Below, in pieces: positions 5,098 through 5,182 of a DNA stretch of 5,182 nt. The DNA lies in NCBI GenBank assembly GCA_030613145.1, contig JAUWMM010000174.1, forward strand, positions 1-5,182. Direction: 5' to 3'. The stretch is from Desulfobacterales bacterium. GTDB lineage: Bacteria; Desulfobacterota; Desulfobacteria; Desulfobacterales; C00003060. Numbering within the stretch: the stretch's first letter is position 1; each line of letters starts with the position of its first letter. A program made the translations under genes and the position numbers. The notes under the pieces are model-generated. The model was not told the DNA's origin. It was given only the letters and a program-made list of their open reading frames with translations, and did no database searches.

Positions 5098-5182
5098 CTG
5101 CCACTATTTCGCCGCCATGTTTTTGTCATGCGTTTTCGGTCAAGCGCTAGGCAGGAATTCCCTTCTCGCTAAAGCCTTCCCT

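Noticed and set aside
5140..5182. Minus-strand frame open from the right edge to a TGA at 5140-5142, possibly the end of a convergent gene
   Set aside because: Only about 13 codons are visible, with no recognisable sequence, so a gene cannot be supported.
1..5182. CRISPR arrays, transposase or integrase genes, phage genes, toxin-antitoxin pairs
   Set aside because: I looked for regular spaced repeats and for such proteins on both strands and saw none; all sizeable real frames are housekeeping genes.

Overview
The window is a stretch of ordinary chromosome carrying housekeeping genes, all on the + strand. Protein sequences and gene order point to a deltaproteobacterium in the broad sense (Desulfobacterota or a close relative). 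A multidomain poly(A) polymerase/tRNA nucleotidyltransferase-type protein, a short PDZ-less M50 protease, trpS, scpA, scpB and rluB in this order is an arrangement I associate with Geobacter-like and sulfate-reducing deltaproteobacteria. That assignment is recalled knowledge plus inference. No species can be named.

Layout. Positions 2-715 hold the C-terminal 237 codons of an RNA nucleotidyltransferase that begins outside the window. A six-pass-type site-2 protease homologue follows three bases later (719-1387). A 112-base gap holds a good sigma-70-like promoter for tryptophanyl-tRNA synthetase, trpS (1500-2483). A 453-base non-coding stretch (2484-2936) is the only unusual region. It is rich in dyads, it is bracketed by two 25-base inverted arms that match at 20 of 25 positions, and its right half carries GAACC-type repeat units. 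After it come scpA (2937-3671), scpB (3664-4206) and rluB (4185-4913), each overlapping the next. A tRNA-Val(CAC) gene with encoded CCA (4976-5051) follows, with a candidate promoter upstream and a strong intrinsic terminator downstream (5060-5097). The last 85 bases hold nothing I can support.

Function. The genes serve tRNA maturation and charging (nucleotidyltransferase, TrpS, tRNA-Val), rRNA modification (RluB), chromosome condensation and segregation (ScpA and ScpB, partners of SMC) and membrane proteolysis (M50 protease). The overlaps make scpA-scpB-rluB a translationally coupled unit. I see no terminator between rluB and the tRNA, so the terminator after the tRNA may end both transcripts.

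I found no undescribed multi-gene system. The most interesting material is the repeat-bearing, dyad-rich trpS-scpA intergenic region. It looks like a small non-autonomous repeat or a structured leader inserted into an otherwise compact gene block.
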